A model generated the notes under the pieces. It ran no database searches, was not told the DNA's origin, and worked only from the letters and a program-made list of their open reading frames with translations. From Congeria kusceri (Eukaryota; Mollusca; Bivalvia; Myida; Dreissenidae), in the NCBI GenBank assembly GCA_027627225.1, contig CM051033.1:9331501-9395500 (forward strand): DNA of 64,000 bases. The letters run 5' to 3'. How positions within the stretch are numbered: the first letter of the stretch is position 1; the number at the start of each line of letters is the position of its first letter. Both the position numbers and the translations under genes were made by a program. Shown here one piece after another: positions 24,530 to 37,400 of the stretch.

Positions 24530-26334
24530 AACGCGCTACATTTTGTTTGTTCTTTAGTGTTCCTGCACGTCACGTCGTGAGGTGCCGTACTGTTGTCAGA
24601 GTCATTTCAGTGCATCTTATTAACGGCGAGATTGCTATTTGAACGAGTTATTTTGTTTTTATCCTGACACCATACAGAAGCGCGAATGTTTGATGTGCCA
24701 CGCTCGTGTAAGTAAGGTTCGATCGTTCTTGTATAACATAACTTGACATGCTACCAAATATGTACAAGAAAATGGTCGTGAAATATTTATATTGACACTC
24801 TTCCTGAAAAATGAACATAATATGTTAGTGAAATACCATAGAAATGTCGTCTGAATATAGGAAAGAATTTTAAATGCTAAAACGACCGATTAATTAAGTT
24901 TAACCATCGGCGTTTTGTATCCTTTATAGTTTTCGTCAACCGTGTATATTTGGATAATAATTACATTTCAAAGTCGGTTCTCCGCATCGCATGCAGTGAT
25001 GCAACAATCTATTCACCTTTTTCACTCATTTTGTTTCCTGGTTACACAACATTGCACATAATAGCTTGATACTTATATCACAAGAGATGTCAGTAGCAAG
25101 CTTATCAATACAAACTGCTCCATGAATTTCCCGAAGCAAGATATTTGATTTCGTTTTATATGCGGACTCTTTATTTAATTGCTACCTTAAAGAGTTGGTA
25201 ATGGTTGTAATGACTGAGATGCAATGCTTATTATGCGGCCATACTGCGTGGCCCAATACATCAACATTAGATGGTTTTAGATAAAAAACCCATATTTCAT
25301 AGGAATATACTTGTCGTGATAGTAACTTATTTCAACATAACCGATAATTCTAAATTAAAGTATGAGATAATTGTTTTCATTTTTAAAAAAGGAAGCAAGT
25401 CCGGAATTAAGTTCCACTTCGACTTAAACGAGTTCAATATAACCAAGTTAAGTTTTATTAAAATATTTATAAATAATGCAAGTTAACCTACACTACTATT
25501 AATATACAGCAATATGTAAATGCATGCTACTAACTTGATACGGTTCCTTGACAAGAAGACATATAGACAGACCATTACGCTAAAATACCAACATAAATAG
25601 ATTACAAATATATACAATATATAACATATTTTAAATTAAATGTATTGTATACAAAGCAATAATAAACACAAACCTGTTTAAGGATTAGGTATGTCATTAA
25701 ACATGTGTGTTCATCTGATGTAATAATTATACTTTCGAACGAACGTGTCGTACGTCATATATTATTATTACGACCTTGAGATGACATTTGCTGCAAAACG
25801 CTTGACGAAATAATTGCGTGCCTTCAGACAATGTATCCAATTATATAAATTAAGCAAAGCGCGTGTGAGAAACGTCATACTTAGTCTTGTTAGTAGACAA
25901 CATGTGAGTAAATAAGAGCACGATTTTGTCCCCATTTCGCAGACAAATATGTCCTTTACAATGAGCATTTATATATGCACGTTACGATCACGCTTTCATT
26001 GGTCTAAGTTGTAAATTTGAAACTGTGTATTCGGATGCATAAGCATACTAAAGATTGCTGGCACTAATGGCTATGCACTAACTTATTTATTGCACACATT
26101 AAAGATAGATTCCCCAACCATTTTGAATTCTTCATTTGACATTGTCTATGCCATACACTACATGCGCCTGGGAGAGAATTTAGGTTCCGGCCTCAGCATG
26201 TCGCACAGTAAATCATCGATTTAAACCAGACATTTTATCAATTTATATGAACCTATTTAGTGAATTCCTAACTGTCTTTGTTTCTTAAAGAAGTGTGATA
26301 CAGAATTGATGGCTTGATGGGAATTGTGTAAGTG

Positions 26335-26505
26335 TAATGCCTTTAAACCGGTTTAAACCCCCAATGCTTTACATTGACCGTTCCATGGCGGTGACCCAAG
26401 TTTTAATCATTTTTATTTTTTAATGTTGTGTTATGCGTATTGTCTTGTATTGTATAGGCAAGTGGTCACTTGCCTCAAATAAAGGACCAGCGGGTGTTAA
26501 TAACT
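26335..26505 (+). repeat. SINE-like repeat R1, copy 3
   Basis: Plus orientation: TTTAAACCGGTTTAAACCCC, AATGCTTTACATTGACCGTT, GCGGTGACCCAAGTTTTAAT, a TGT-rich part, TAGGCAAGTGGTCACTTGCC and TCAAATAAAGGACC. This is the best-preserved copy in the window. Confidence 0.8.
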
Positions 26506-26662
26506 GTTTCTCTCCAGGTGATGTCTCTTTGAGTTTCGTTATTCTTATATTCGACATTTTTATATTGGAATTTAAATTTTGAAAAATCATGTATTGCGTT
26601 CGTGTTTCTACATAAACAAAAGTAGTGTGTTTGCTATATTCCACAGTGTGGAAATACAGCTA

Positions 26663-26716
26663 TGTTTATCCCACGGGGTGTTATTTCGTCAATGCTGGCT
26701 TTGTGATGAGATAAAA
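26663..26716. repeat. Short dispersed repeat shared with 9998-10052
   Basis: ACGGGGTGTTATTTCGTCAA with GTTTATCCC before and GATGAGATAAAA after. Confidence 0.7.
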
Positions 26717-27119
26717 ATATATACATTTTATTAACGAATGTTACGAACAAAAAGCAACAATACATCACACCCGTTACATGTCTCTCACATTGCCTAACCA
26801 CTTGCAGTTTCTATGTTGTCTTAAGTTTTAATTAATTAATACACGAACATATATTAAACCCCAATTAGCATTGCAAAGTAAACATAGTGTTATCTTATTG
26901 CATCTTATATGCAAGTGAGCCGTCCAATAATATTAGCACACATAAGCAAGACGCCATAATTGTGCATACGGGTGTTCTTCGAATAGCAAACTCGGCCCAC
27001 TGGAATATTAATAGGTACCTACTGTTAAAATATAAGCACTTTATAATTCAGTTATGAATAGCCCATAAGTTAAAATAACTGATCACTAAATCATGTATGG
27101 TCATGCTTATATAAATCAC

Positions 27120-27458
27120 ATTGTCCTGTGTTCACAAAGGATTAACTGCAGGATCAAGATCAATCTTACTTGATCTTGATCTTCCAGCTCAACTGAGCCG
27201 AACCTGAAATTAGTTTATTTTTGTAATAACTTTTATTTATAAATATACATTGTTGGTTATATTAAAATCTTCATATCAGATAGAAACATACACAAAGAGA
27301 AGTTCATGGTCATGTATAATATATTTTTGAACAACAATTAAATTGATCCAGATTATTGGTGAACGCCATTTTTGAGCCTGACCCTAAAACATCTGGCTCA
27401 AGTTTATGTTAAACCTGAATATAGGGGCTTTACTTGTTTTGTGAACATGGGGCCAGGG
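27120..27458. mobile_element. MITE-like element with weak terminal inverted repeats
   Basis: The left end TGTTCACAAA (27129-27138) is the exact complement of the right end TTTGTGAACA (27438-27447), and both lie within looser complementary ends. The internal hairpin GATCAAGATCA/TGATCTTGATC (27152-27162 and 27171-27181) has an 8-nt loop. TTCACAAA ends are common in invertebrate non-autonomous elements, and the 29.3-kb element shares them. Block C has no clear counterpart. Confidence 0.5.
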
Positions 27459-28389
27459 AAAATGTAAGTACATTTATTTAATTCATAAAATTCCTTAAGT
27501 CTCTACTTTGTAGGGGCTTCATATATAGATGCTTTTTTTTTACATTTAAATGTTGAAACTAATATATGTAGCTTAAATGTTGTTTTTTTTATTCTGTTGT
27601 AAAAATAAATTATTGGATGTTATACAGTACATTCGATCTGAAATGTTAAGTACAATGGATCCGATTTGAATTAGCGATATATTGAACATAAAATTTAAAT
27701 AATTAAAAATTGTTATTAAAACGTGTAAATTGGTTTTACTTAAAAAATGAACTTTATTGTGGTTATTGTGCATGAAACACGGAAGTTGAAGTTCTGTTTA
27801 ATCTGGAATTTTGTTTGTTTGTTTGGAGTGAATACGCATTGCAGCTTACACGTATTGTTGGCATCTTAGTATTAATGACAATCTAAACATAGCATTATGT
27901 ACGCAGTGCTGTCAGAACATAATATGGTTGCTTTGTTATTTTGAGGCATAAAGACCACTGTTATTACTCGTAGTCGACAGTATTTCACACTGTCTGAGAA
28001 GCTTTATCGTTATTGACAGCATTGACATAAAGCTCCGTATTTATTGAATAACACTTCTCTGATTGCGCGCTTTCCACAGACGTATTAGGAACATCTAGCG
28101 CGCTAGTGCTTGAGTGCATTGATTAGTTTACGTCGTTCCGAAGAAGGGAAAGTACAATCTACGAGGCATTCTTTTCTTATCAGCATATCGCCAGAATGGC
28201 CATACTTAGTTTTTACAGCTGGTTATATCGGTCGATAGTGAAAACAACGTTTGCTTGTAAGCTATTTTACATGTGACTTTTGTACATACATGGTTTTTAA
28301 ACGTCATTCTGAACGTTGTCGTAGTATATTATGGTGACCATGTAATAAGTTATCTTTATTTACATTTATATGCATTATGAAAAGATCTG

Positions 28390-28570
28390 GGCCAAATGTA
28401 GGTTCGGGCGCCCGTAAACCGGTTTTAACCCACAGTTCTTTGCCGTTACCGTCCTAGGCGGCGACCCCAGTTTTATTCATATTTGTCGTCTGTGTTTGTT
28501 ACGAGTTTTTGTATTGTGATGTGTTGTTTTGGCAAATGGACAATTGCCGTAAATAAAGGATCGTGTGTTG
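28390..28570 (+). repeat. SINE-like repeat R1, copy 4
   Basis: GGGCGCCCGTAAACCGGTTT, TTTGCCGTTACCGTCC, GGCGGCGACCCCAGTTTTAT, a T- and G-rich middle, and TTGCCGTAAATAAAGGATCG. Same order as copies 2 and 3. Confidence 0.78.
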
Positions 28571-28830
28571 CTTATAGTTCCCTCCTGCTGCTGCAGCCAG
28601 AGTTTCACTTTGTTTATGCACCATTGTCATAAAGTGTTTTTTCGTATTGAACATAGCAAATTCATCTTAAGGAAGAATACTTTGGTTGGATAGGAGATCA
28701 TATTAATCATTAACATTAGCAGTAGAGCATCTGACGGTTTCATATTAAGTTTTTTCAAAGTAAAACAAAAACAGCGAAATATAAAACAAATACCACATTT
28801 TTAGATTGTTCTCTTCATCATGATTTACTT

Positions 28831-28942
28831 TTCTAGTCTAACAATCACCATCCTAGTTTTCTAGTCTAACAATCACCATCCTAGTTTTCTAGTCTACCAA
28901 TCACAATCCTAGTTTTCTAGTCTAACAATCACCATCCTAGTT
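28831..28942. repeat. 28-bp tandem repeat, 4 copies
   Basis: Unit TTCTAGTCTAACAATCACCA TCCTAGTT. Copies begin at 28831, 28859, 28887 and 28915. The third has two changes; the others are identical. Confidence 0.95.
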
Positions 28943-29336
28943 TTTAAACTATGTAAAACATGTGTACATAAAACATAACACAATGAATGCGTATTTTTCT
29001 CTGAACATTCGTTTCATAAATCAGCAGTATATATACTGTTACTTTACAAATTTTACATAGCAAAGTCTGTGTTAACCACTACTGCATGTGATAGAAGTTT
29101 GCAACAGTTACCGCATCAATAGAATAATGAAGGGAACTTCAACAATATAAATGCATCGGCATGTATTTTTTTCAGAAATTCACATTTTTCAAAATATTTT
29201 TCTAATACTTAAAACACGGTTCTTCGCAATATATGTGCCACGGTCATTATAACTGATTGATACTTGCATTTGTATGACACAACTCTTTAACAATTTGTTT
29301 TTGTTCCACAGAGGGCTGGAATGATTACTTTAGTGG

Positions 29337-29604
29337 CCTGGGCTGGTATTCACAAAGCTCCTAAGGGAAATCTTAACTTAAGTTGTACTGAAGTGAACAT
29401 TTCAGATCAAATTTTCTATGTGAAATCCAATGATTCCTGTACAAAACATGCTGCAATACTAAGCATAGAAGCAATATTTACAAGTTAAGAACATTTTAAT
29501 GTTAAAATTCCTATACATAAAACAGCCAGAGACTTAAGCAATGTTAAGAATTTAAGAAATTTACTTAAGTTTTCCCTAACGAGATTTGTAAATACGGGCC
29601 CTGG
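29337..29604. mobile_element. 268-bp MITE-like element with terminal inverted repeats
   Basis: The left end CCTGGGCTGGTATTCACAAA continuing CTCCTAAGGGAA pairs with the complement of the right end (CCAGGGCCCGTATTTACAAA continuing CTCGTTAGGGAA). Inner arms carry AACTTAAG on both sides. No protein is encoded. The 78-codon frame at 29485-29721 is incidental. Confidence 0.75.
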
Positions 29605-32600
29605 TATCTTGTAAATACCATCTGGGTTCCAAATAATTACCAGAGTACCCCTATTTTCGGTAATAATCAGACATTTAATACAGCCTTTGAGAAGCAGACT
29701 ATTTAGTATTAATGTTTCCAAATAGTAACCTTATTATTATATTATTACGTTTGGTACATAGAGCATACTTATATAAATCTAATACTATCTTAGAACAAAA
29801 CATTTTACTCTTATTCCAAGGTGCGATATTTAATCATCTGAAATTTCAGAGAGTGCCAGCCCAACGCCTCTATCAATACACTGTATAAAACAAGAGATAG
29901 TTACGAGTGGGGTTTGTTCACGGAAAAACGCGCTAAGAGTGCAAGTCATGACCAAGCTGTAGAAACTTTATCATTTTCACTACATGGCTGTTTGCAAGCA
30001 TGTGTCCTGTCATTGTATTTGGCTATCATCTGCATCTTCTTGTGCACGTGTTTGTTATATCGGATATATTAAGGATACCCATATACTAATGTTTTGTTCA
30101 TTGTTCAATGTACCTCACTATTTTCGTCTTACACGCATATTAGAAGCTCATTAAGTGCTTATATGCTTCTTCTTACCAACACTGTCTGCCAAAATCCATA
30201 TCGATTTATAAATGTATGTCAGAAGTTCAACATTCAATAACATGTTAATAAAATAAGTTTGCTTAAAGTTATTAAAAGACATATGTTTGGAACTTTACTT
30301 CATAAAAATATATTAAACTGCATTGTATAGAGTATTTCAACCTCCATTTATTTTTATAATGGGTACATTAACCTTTGCTGTTTAAACGTTAATATTTTAT
30401 AAATAATTATGTGAAATATTAAATTTACATAAGTTTAGCATTAAAGAAAAAATGATTTATTGTGTGATATTATTTGCTTGTGTATTCCGTTTGCCACAAT
30501 AGTTGTTCATATTAATTAATCAGTAATTCATACTCATTAAATATTGTATACAATATTAGTGTCATAATTAATATATTGCACAATGTTTTCATTTTTGGCA
30601 ATTGTATAAGTTAATGTGTTATTGTGTATGAGAACATGCAAAACTCACGTATGTCACAGTATGAAGGCTAATAAGTTTGGATTACCATACTTATTAAATA
30701 TTTAATAATCATGTTCTGGATCAAATCCCCAGCCAAAAATGGCAACATTCTCGTAGGATTGCAGCATCAGCATTGTGAAACCACGATTTAACCTGGCCTA
30801 TTCAAATTGTATCAATATTAAAAAAATACAATTTGAAACAGTTTGCCAGGAATTTCAATTACATAATTTTATGTGTTGCGGCAATACGTCCAGCTTATGT
30901 AAATAATTGATGTAAATATCGGTTTGCTCCTCCGCGTTTAAAACAGTAACTCTCGGAGCATAGCTATACTGCGTTTTATCCTGCGTGGTATATGGCAAGT
31001 AATGGTTGCAATACGTATAACTGAAACTACACTCATCATAGTTCGAGACAAAATTTTAATTGGAAGACGAAGTTACAGTTTCATTAGTCAAAACGTGTAT
31101 ACTTATTATTCTTCAAGTTCAATAGTCTTCGCTATCCCCTGTTAATCTTTATACCATATTATATACATTTCATTCCACAGCACTACATCTCGACTATACA
31201 AATTACACAGTTCTATTGAATATTAATACTTAATAGCTTATCATGAGTAAATCAATACTTGTCAGTTTTAATTCGTTAATTTCATTATAGTGGTCTTGAT
31301 CGAAAATACATACATTGTATATAGAACAAGATTTGATAACAAACAAAACAGCTCTGGTTGAGGGCAGCATTTATTTAATCATACACGTATAGAACTCCCT
31401 GTCAGATTCTAGTTAATTGTCAACTAGTATCTTGAAGATGTATTACCATTGTATAATCTGTGTATTCTTAGTAAAACAGCCCTTTCATTTGTACATAATG
31501 TTAATAATAAGGTATAATTCATTCAACTTTTAGAAAACCATAACTACAGGTACGTGAACGTGTAAAGCCGGCTCAGCAAAATCAGCGTTACTGTTAGTTT
31601 TTAAATACATATATAAAAATCAGCTCGTTTGGTGAAATTTTAAGAAAACCGTGGTATGATGAATAAAAAAAATGGTTTCCTCCTCGTCTTGTGTAATATA
31701 TAAGGTTCGGTACGAATAAAATAACTGCGCGCCGTAATATTATTCTGAGGCTCACCTAACATTTTACACAAAACAAGGCATTAAACTGTTATTCTCCCTA
31801 TATTTGACTTTTTTTTTCCTACACACAAGTGCAACTGCTATAAACAGTAGGATGAAAACAATGCGTATTTTTATTTTATACAATAGAACATGCACAATAA
31901 ATAAATATCTAATTTGGCTTTGGTTTCCAAACATTAGTTTCTATATATGTACTCTGTAAATAAGGTACAGTTTAATATCGAAAAAACTGAAATACCTGTA
32001 CTTGTAAATTATCTGACACTAATGTTGACAGAACTGTGAACAATCTTCTGAATTCCGGAGTACGAACACACCTGATCTGGTTTAAACTGGAATTCTAATG
32101 ATTTGTATATATTTCCAGGACAAGTTGTTATCGCAATAATTTCTAGCATATATTATACCCATTATGACAGAACGCTATATCTTATTGTTGCTAAATTGCT
32201 TTCGCATAAAAAAAATGACGTGTATTTTTTAAACAAAAAATGCAATGTTTATATTCAGTTTATTATAATAAGTAATACTCAGGTAACAAAACAAAATGTA
32301 TGATGATTCTTAAATATAGTTAAAAGTAGTTTCAAAATGATACGTATATGTATCTAAGGGATAGTGAAACAAATTCGCATTAATTTATAGGAAAACATTA
32401 ACCGTTTAAAATCCAACTTGTGTTTCGCTTTTATTTATTTTTTGTACATGTTTTATGGTTCTTACTATATATGCTTAAAAGAATTTGCAATGTCACCTAC
32501 ACAATTTAATGAATTATGTCCTCGTGTTTATCATTTTTACATTTGTATATGAATTGTCTTAAAACATAGTCAGAATTCATTAATTTTGATTAATACCATA

Positions 32601-32796
32601 TGGTTATTTGCCTATGAAAATAGAAATTAAAATGTTGTATTTAATCAACACAAAATTTACATGTAGCACAACTAGTCGTAGCTCTACCGGTTTAACTGGT
32701 GGAAAACTAAAATCTGGAATACCATATAAAATTCATTGGCATCTGTTTTGGCTTCAACATTGATTTACATATTCGCTTTTTTTTCTACAGTAAAAG
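29605..32796. other. AT-rich non-coding DNA with old duplicated segments
   Basis: 30598-30715 is related to 23530-23645, and about 31120-31150 is related to about 20905-20935. Otherwise I see no gene, RNA or repeat. Confidence 0.5.
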
Positions 32797-34284
32797 CTTG
32801 AGTGCTTATCATTACAATCCTCTTCGCTGATTTACCTTGAGTGCTTATCATTACAATCTTCTTCGCTGATTTCCCTTGAGTGCTTATCATTACAATCCTC
32901 TTCGCTGATTTCCCTTGAGTGCCTATCATTACAAGCCACTGTGCTGATTTCCCTTGAGTGCTTATCATCACAAGCCTCTTCGCTGATTTCCATTGAGTGC
33001 TTATCAGTACAATCCTCTTCGCTGATTTGCCTTGAGTGCTTATCATTACAATCCTTTTCGCTGATTTCCCTTGAGTGCTTATCATTACAATCCTCTTCGC
33101 TGATTTCCCTTGAGTGCTTATCAGTACAATCCTCTTCGCTGATTTCCCTTGAGTGATTATCAGTACAATCCTCTTCGCTGATTTCCCTTGAGTGCTTATC
33201 ATTACAAGCCTCTTCGCTGATTTTCATTGAGTGCTTATCATTACAATCCTCTTCGCTGATTTCCCTTGAGTGCCTATCATTACAAGCCTCTTCGCTGATT
33301 TCCATTGAGGTGCTTATCATTACAATCCTCTTCGCTGATTTCCCTTGAGTGCTTATCAGTACAATCCTCTTTGATGATTTCCCTTGAGTGCTTATCAGTA
33401 CAATCGTCTTCGCTGATTTCCATTGAGTGCTTATCATTACAAGCCTTTTCGCTGATTTCCATTGAGTGCTTATCATTACAATCCTCTTCGCTGATTTCCC
33501 TTGAGTGCTTATCATTACAATCCTCTTCGCTGATTTCCCTTGAGTGCTTATCATTACAATCCTCTTCGCTGATTTCCCTTGAGTGCTTATCATTACAATC
33601 CTCTTCGCTGATTTCCCTTGAGTGCTTATCAGTACAATCCTCTTTGCTGATTTCCCTTGAGTGCTTATCAGTGCAATCCTCTTCGCTGATTTCCCTTGAG
33701 TGCTTATTATTACAAGCCTTTTCGCTGATGTCCATTGAGTGCTTATCATTACAATCCTCTTCGCTGATTTCCCTTGAGTGCTTATCATTACAATCCTCTT
33801 CGCTGATTTTCCTTGAGTGCTTAGCATTACAATCCTCTTCGCTGATTTCCCTTGAGTGCTTATCATTACAAGCCTTTTCGCTGATTTCCCTTGAGTGCTT
33901 ATCAGTACAATCCTCTTCGCTGATTTCCCTTGAGTGCTTATCATTACAATCCTCTGCGCTGATTTCCCTTGAGTGCTTATCATTACAATCCTCTTCGCTG
34001 ATATCCCTTGAGTGCTTATCATTACAATCCTCTTTGCTGATTTCCCTTGAGTGCTTATCATTTCAATCCTCTTCGCTGATTTCCCTTGAGTGCTTATCAT
34101 TACAATCCTCTTCGCTGATTTCCCTTGAGTGCTTATCATTTCAATCCTCTGCGCTGATTTCCCTTGAGTGCTTATCATTACAATCCTCTTCGCTGATTTC
34201 CCTTGAGTGCTTATCATTACAATCCTCTGCGCTGATTTCCCTTGAGTGCTTATCATTACAATCCTCTTCGCTGATTTCCCTTGA
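32797..34284. repeat. 39-bp minisatellite, about 38 copies
   Basis: The unit runs GAGTGCTTATCATTACAATC then CTCTTCGCTGATTTCCCTT, with few substitutions between copies. A single-base insertion near 33309 (TTGAGGTGC) breaks the register. Because 39 is a multiple of three and the unit lacks stops in one plus-strand and two minus-strand frames, it yields long apparent proteins: 335 codons on the plus strand (33305-34312), and 520 and 151 codons on the minus strand. The 520-codon frame reads GKSAKRIVMISTQ repeats, then REISEEDCNDKHS repeats after the insertion. Changes between copies alter amino acids freely, and both strands are open. I therefore treat the frames as by-products, not genes. Confidence 0.95.
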
Positions 34285-35229
34285 TCGTGGAAATGAATAT
34301 TTTCTGGATTAAATTGCTGCGTCGAGTTGTTGGTTATTTTTGTTTTACGGTTCAAATTGTGTGCAGATTTGTATGTAAAGCAATGTTTATACATGTAACA
34401 ATGAATTTGCTACTCTAGTCAATTGTATTGACTGCTGTTAATAAATACTTTTTTTGCCAGTGTAGTCATATTAAATATTAACATTAGCCATATAATAAGT
34501 CTTATAAAATTGTATTTGAAATATCACATTCTATTTTGTATATAACGACATTTGTCTAAATATTATGAAATTGAATGTACAGTTTCTTTATCAATCGTGA
34601 TACAGCGACTAACTCCGGAATGTTCCGTAAGATAGATCTCGTGTCTATCATGGAGCCATCTTGGCTTTATACACCCAACGCGTGATCCGCCTATGTTATA
34701 AGGCTATTAACGACGCGCGTTAAAATAGCACAACTTTCTATGTCGAAACGATGATAAAAGAAGAAAATTAGATGTATATTGTATAGGCATCGTGACCTAG
34801 TATCCAAAAGGCTTACTTTGCAAACATTATTTCAAGAATTTTAATCCGATTTCGAAACTGATTCAAGTGTTTACAAACTGTCCAAACTGAAAGCGGAACT
34901 AGACTTACTATTGAAACAGATTTAAAGCAACATTATACTGATAAAACAAGGTTTTGAGGAAGAATCAAATAACGATAATGAAAATATCTACACAATACGG
35001 ACTGCCATTGCGTTTTACTGCTAGCTTAGGAAAAGGCCTTATTTGTCAGGTAAAATAACATGTTCTAATAATGGATTTATTATTTTTTTCTAATTTAATG
35101 TACTTAATAAATGTTATGTTGTTAATGTTATCATCATAAAGTAGTATGATATTCTTCAGTATATCCAGTTCTTTAATGTGTGAACAATATTTAAATGTAT
35201 GCAATTCAATAGTATTTATGTTGTTTTTA

Positions 35230-35232
<3 letters not shown>
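34285..35232. other. Non-coding DNA with a small CpG-containing patch
   Basis: Around 34610-34735 the sequence is less AT-rich and holds GCCATCTTGG (a YY1-like site on the minus strand), ACGCGTGATCC and GACGCGCGTT. It could be a promoter, but no exon follows on either strand that I can support. Confidence 0.3.

Positions 35233-35274
<42 letters not shown>
35233..35274. repeat. (ATT)n microsatellite
   Basis: About 14 uninterrupted ATT triplets lie inside a longer T/A-rich tract. Confidence 0.97.
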
Positions 35275-35277
<3 letters not shown>

Positions 35278-37100
35278 TTTACCTCATTTATTTTATTGTA
35301 TTCGTTAGCATTTATCTAATGTCCATGGTTTCTTATTAGTAATTTACCATAAGGTAATCTGATTATAGTGTTTTTGCAGCATTCATATTAGTACTTGAGC
35401 TTTGAATAGTTGGCATAATTCTTGTTAACTAGTACAACTAATTTTAGTCTTCATAGCATTATACTGTTTGTTTACGTTTACCGTTACATCGCATGTTAAT
35501 TACAAAATGTTCCTTAAAATTTAGTAACAGATCTCCTTTTTACTGGTGAATTGGCAAGCCTGTGATTAATATGGTCATCTCCCGAAGAATACCAAACCTG
35601 GCGGTGACTGGTATCCCTACAAGAGCTCAATGAGAAACTTCTGTTTAGAAACTATACTAGACTGTAAATAATCTGGCAGACCAGCAAATATTATTTAAGG
35701 ATATAATGAATGACTGACAGTTTTATATAAATATGACTATGATACTATGATAAAGTGTTAACTAAAATGAAAGGAACATAGGTTGAATTTACCATCATGT
35801 ACTGTGGCCATTATAAGCTGTTTTCAGCTTCAGTGTCTTGAACTTGCAATACCTTAATTATATAACTGGTTATACATTTATATAGCGTTGAATAATGCTT
35901 TAATATATTTCCCAAGTAAAATGTATATTATAATACGTGTAGTAACAATATTTGTTTGTATATATATATAATGTTGATGCGATAATCATTATAGCAAATG
36001 GAATAGAGGGAAGTTAGAATATTTTCAAACACACAATCACTTACAAACTTGAGAAGTGATGTGAAAGAAATACATATATGTTTATGTGCCTGAACTGTGA
36101 CAATTTGACAATGTTGAAATGTATGGACAGTCATCCAGCAGCTATATTTTGGAATTATTGATATCAGAAACATAGCATTATTTCTACAAGTAAGTAAACA
36201 ACCCAGACAGGACATTTCCTTAATATAATGGTACTCAGTTATATCTTACCTGTAGAAACACATGAAGTATGCCTTTATTAACAAGATTTCCAATTAATAT
36301 ACTGCATTTAGTATTGTTTCTGCAATAATAAACTTTCAAGGAATGAGTATGCATCTATATAGTGTAATGAAATGGTGATAAAGTAGATCATCTTTTTTGT
36401 TGAAATTGGTTTTAACAAATTATAACCATTGAATGTCAATTTTCTCCTGAAATGAAATATTAAAGTGACATTTACACAACATATGAAATGTAATAATCTG
36501 TACTCATCTGGTTTATTTAACTGTATATTTATTTGAAATGCTTATAAACAAAATGAAGTACTTTGATTGTTTTGTTTTGTGGTACACTGTTTAAATTAAT
36601 TCCCAAACTGGATTGATATAACTACTGTCAGTTGAATTCATGTTCAGTTGGGGTAATTGATTTTATTGATCTTATGGTTGATATTTTTTCAGTATTTTCT
36701 TGCTTGCATCAAAAAGCAGGATTAGGCATCAATTGAAATCCCTATCCGAGACTGGGTGTCCATAATAGTTGTAAAGTGAGTGGCTTTGTTATAATACATT
36801 TGATAAATATTTTCAGGAGCGTGTTGTTATTATCATCAAGCAAATCCCAAAGTTTAAGTCATATTACATAATTATGAGGTAATTTTCAATACACAATTTA
36901 ATGCCGAAATGGCAGGTTTATTTAAATTTAAAATGTAGAGAGACAGTTGATAAATAAGAATGGAAACAACTTTCATATTACAGATTCATCAATCAGTATA
37001 TTTGACAAAAGCAAAATTTTTTACAATAAATAATTCAAACACATTTAATTAAAACTGGAAGGGGTCGTTTACAGATCTAGGGTCATTCATGGTTCACTAA
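35275..37100. other. AT-rich non-coding DNA
   Basis: No supported gene. The 95-codon frame at 35928-36215 (-) is AT-driven with no recognisable domain. Confidence 0.5.
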
Positions 37101-37109
37101 CAACACAAT

Positions 37110-37400
37110 CGTCTGGATGTAAAATGCCTTCTGGAAAAACGAACCCCCTCCAGCGCCTCAAACAAATGAGCGCGTGTGTGATGACGTCACCCCCCGCGTG
37201 CTCCCCACAAGTTCAGTAGTGCACTGTTTGTTTACATGGATATTATAATACGGAATACTTACGGATTTCTGCAATAATCGGCTGAAGTTGAACAAAACAA
37301 CAAGGCAAATTGACTCCAGTACGGTTTTGACTGGTTTTCAGTAGTGGGCGAATAATTGGTACGGGCAATAAATGGGTCGCTAACCAGCAGCCATTTTTGA
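37110..37400. promoter_or_regulatory. Candidate promoter region with CRE palindrome
   Basis: This local GC- and CpG-richer patch contains CCCCCTCCAGCGCC, GAGCGCGTGTG, a perfect TGACGTCA (37182-37189) and CACCCCCCGCGTGC. On the minus strand CAAAAATGGCTGCTGG (about 37386-37401, YY1-like with an ATG) lies some 200 bp away. Adjoining minus-strand frames of 60 and 63 codons are not recognised. It looks like a TATA-less promoter, possibly of an unannotated transcript; direction is uncertain. Confidence 0.35.

Larger units (their letters stand above)
24530..28340. repeat. Diverged duplicated block B
   Basis: It is collinear with block C (44100-48450). Shared phrases in order are ATCCTGACACCATACAG (24659 and 44250); AAAACG-TTGACGAAATA (25796 and 44482); GTGTGAGAAACG (25862 and 44549); TTCCCCAAC (26110 and 44789); TTCCGGC-TCAGCAT (26187 and 47318); ATTGATGGCTTG (26304 and 47430); and GACGTATTAGGAACATCT (28079 and 48135). 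Block B carries R1 at 26335 and a MITE at 27120 that are not seen in C. Open frames are not conserved. Confidence 0.8.

Noticed and set aside
33305..34312. 335-codon plus-strand frame rich in LSLQSSSLISLEC repeats
   Set aside because: It is the reverse reading of the 39-bp minisatellite; opposite-strand frames are equally open and no start, splice or domain evidence exists.
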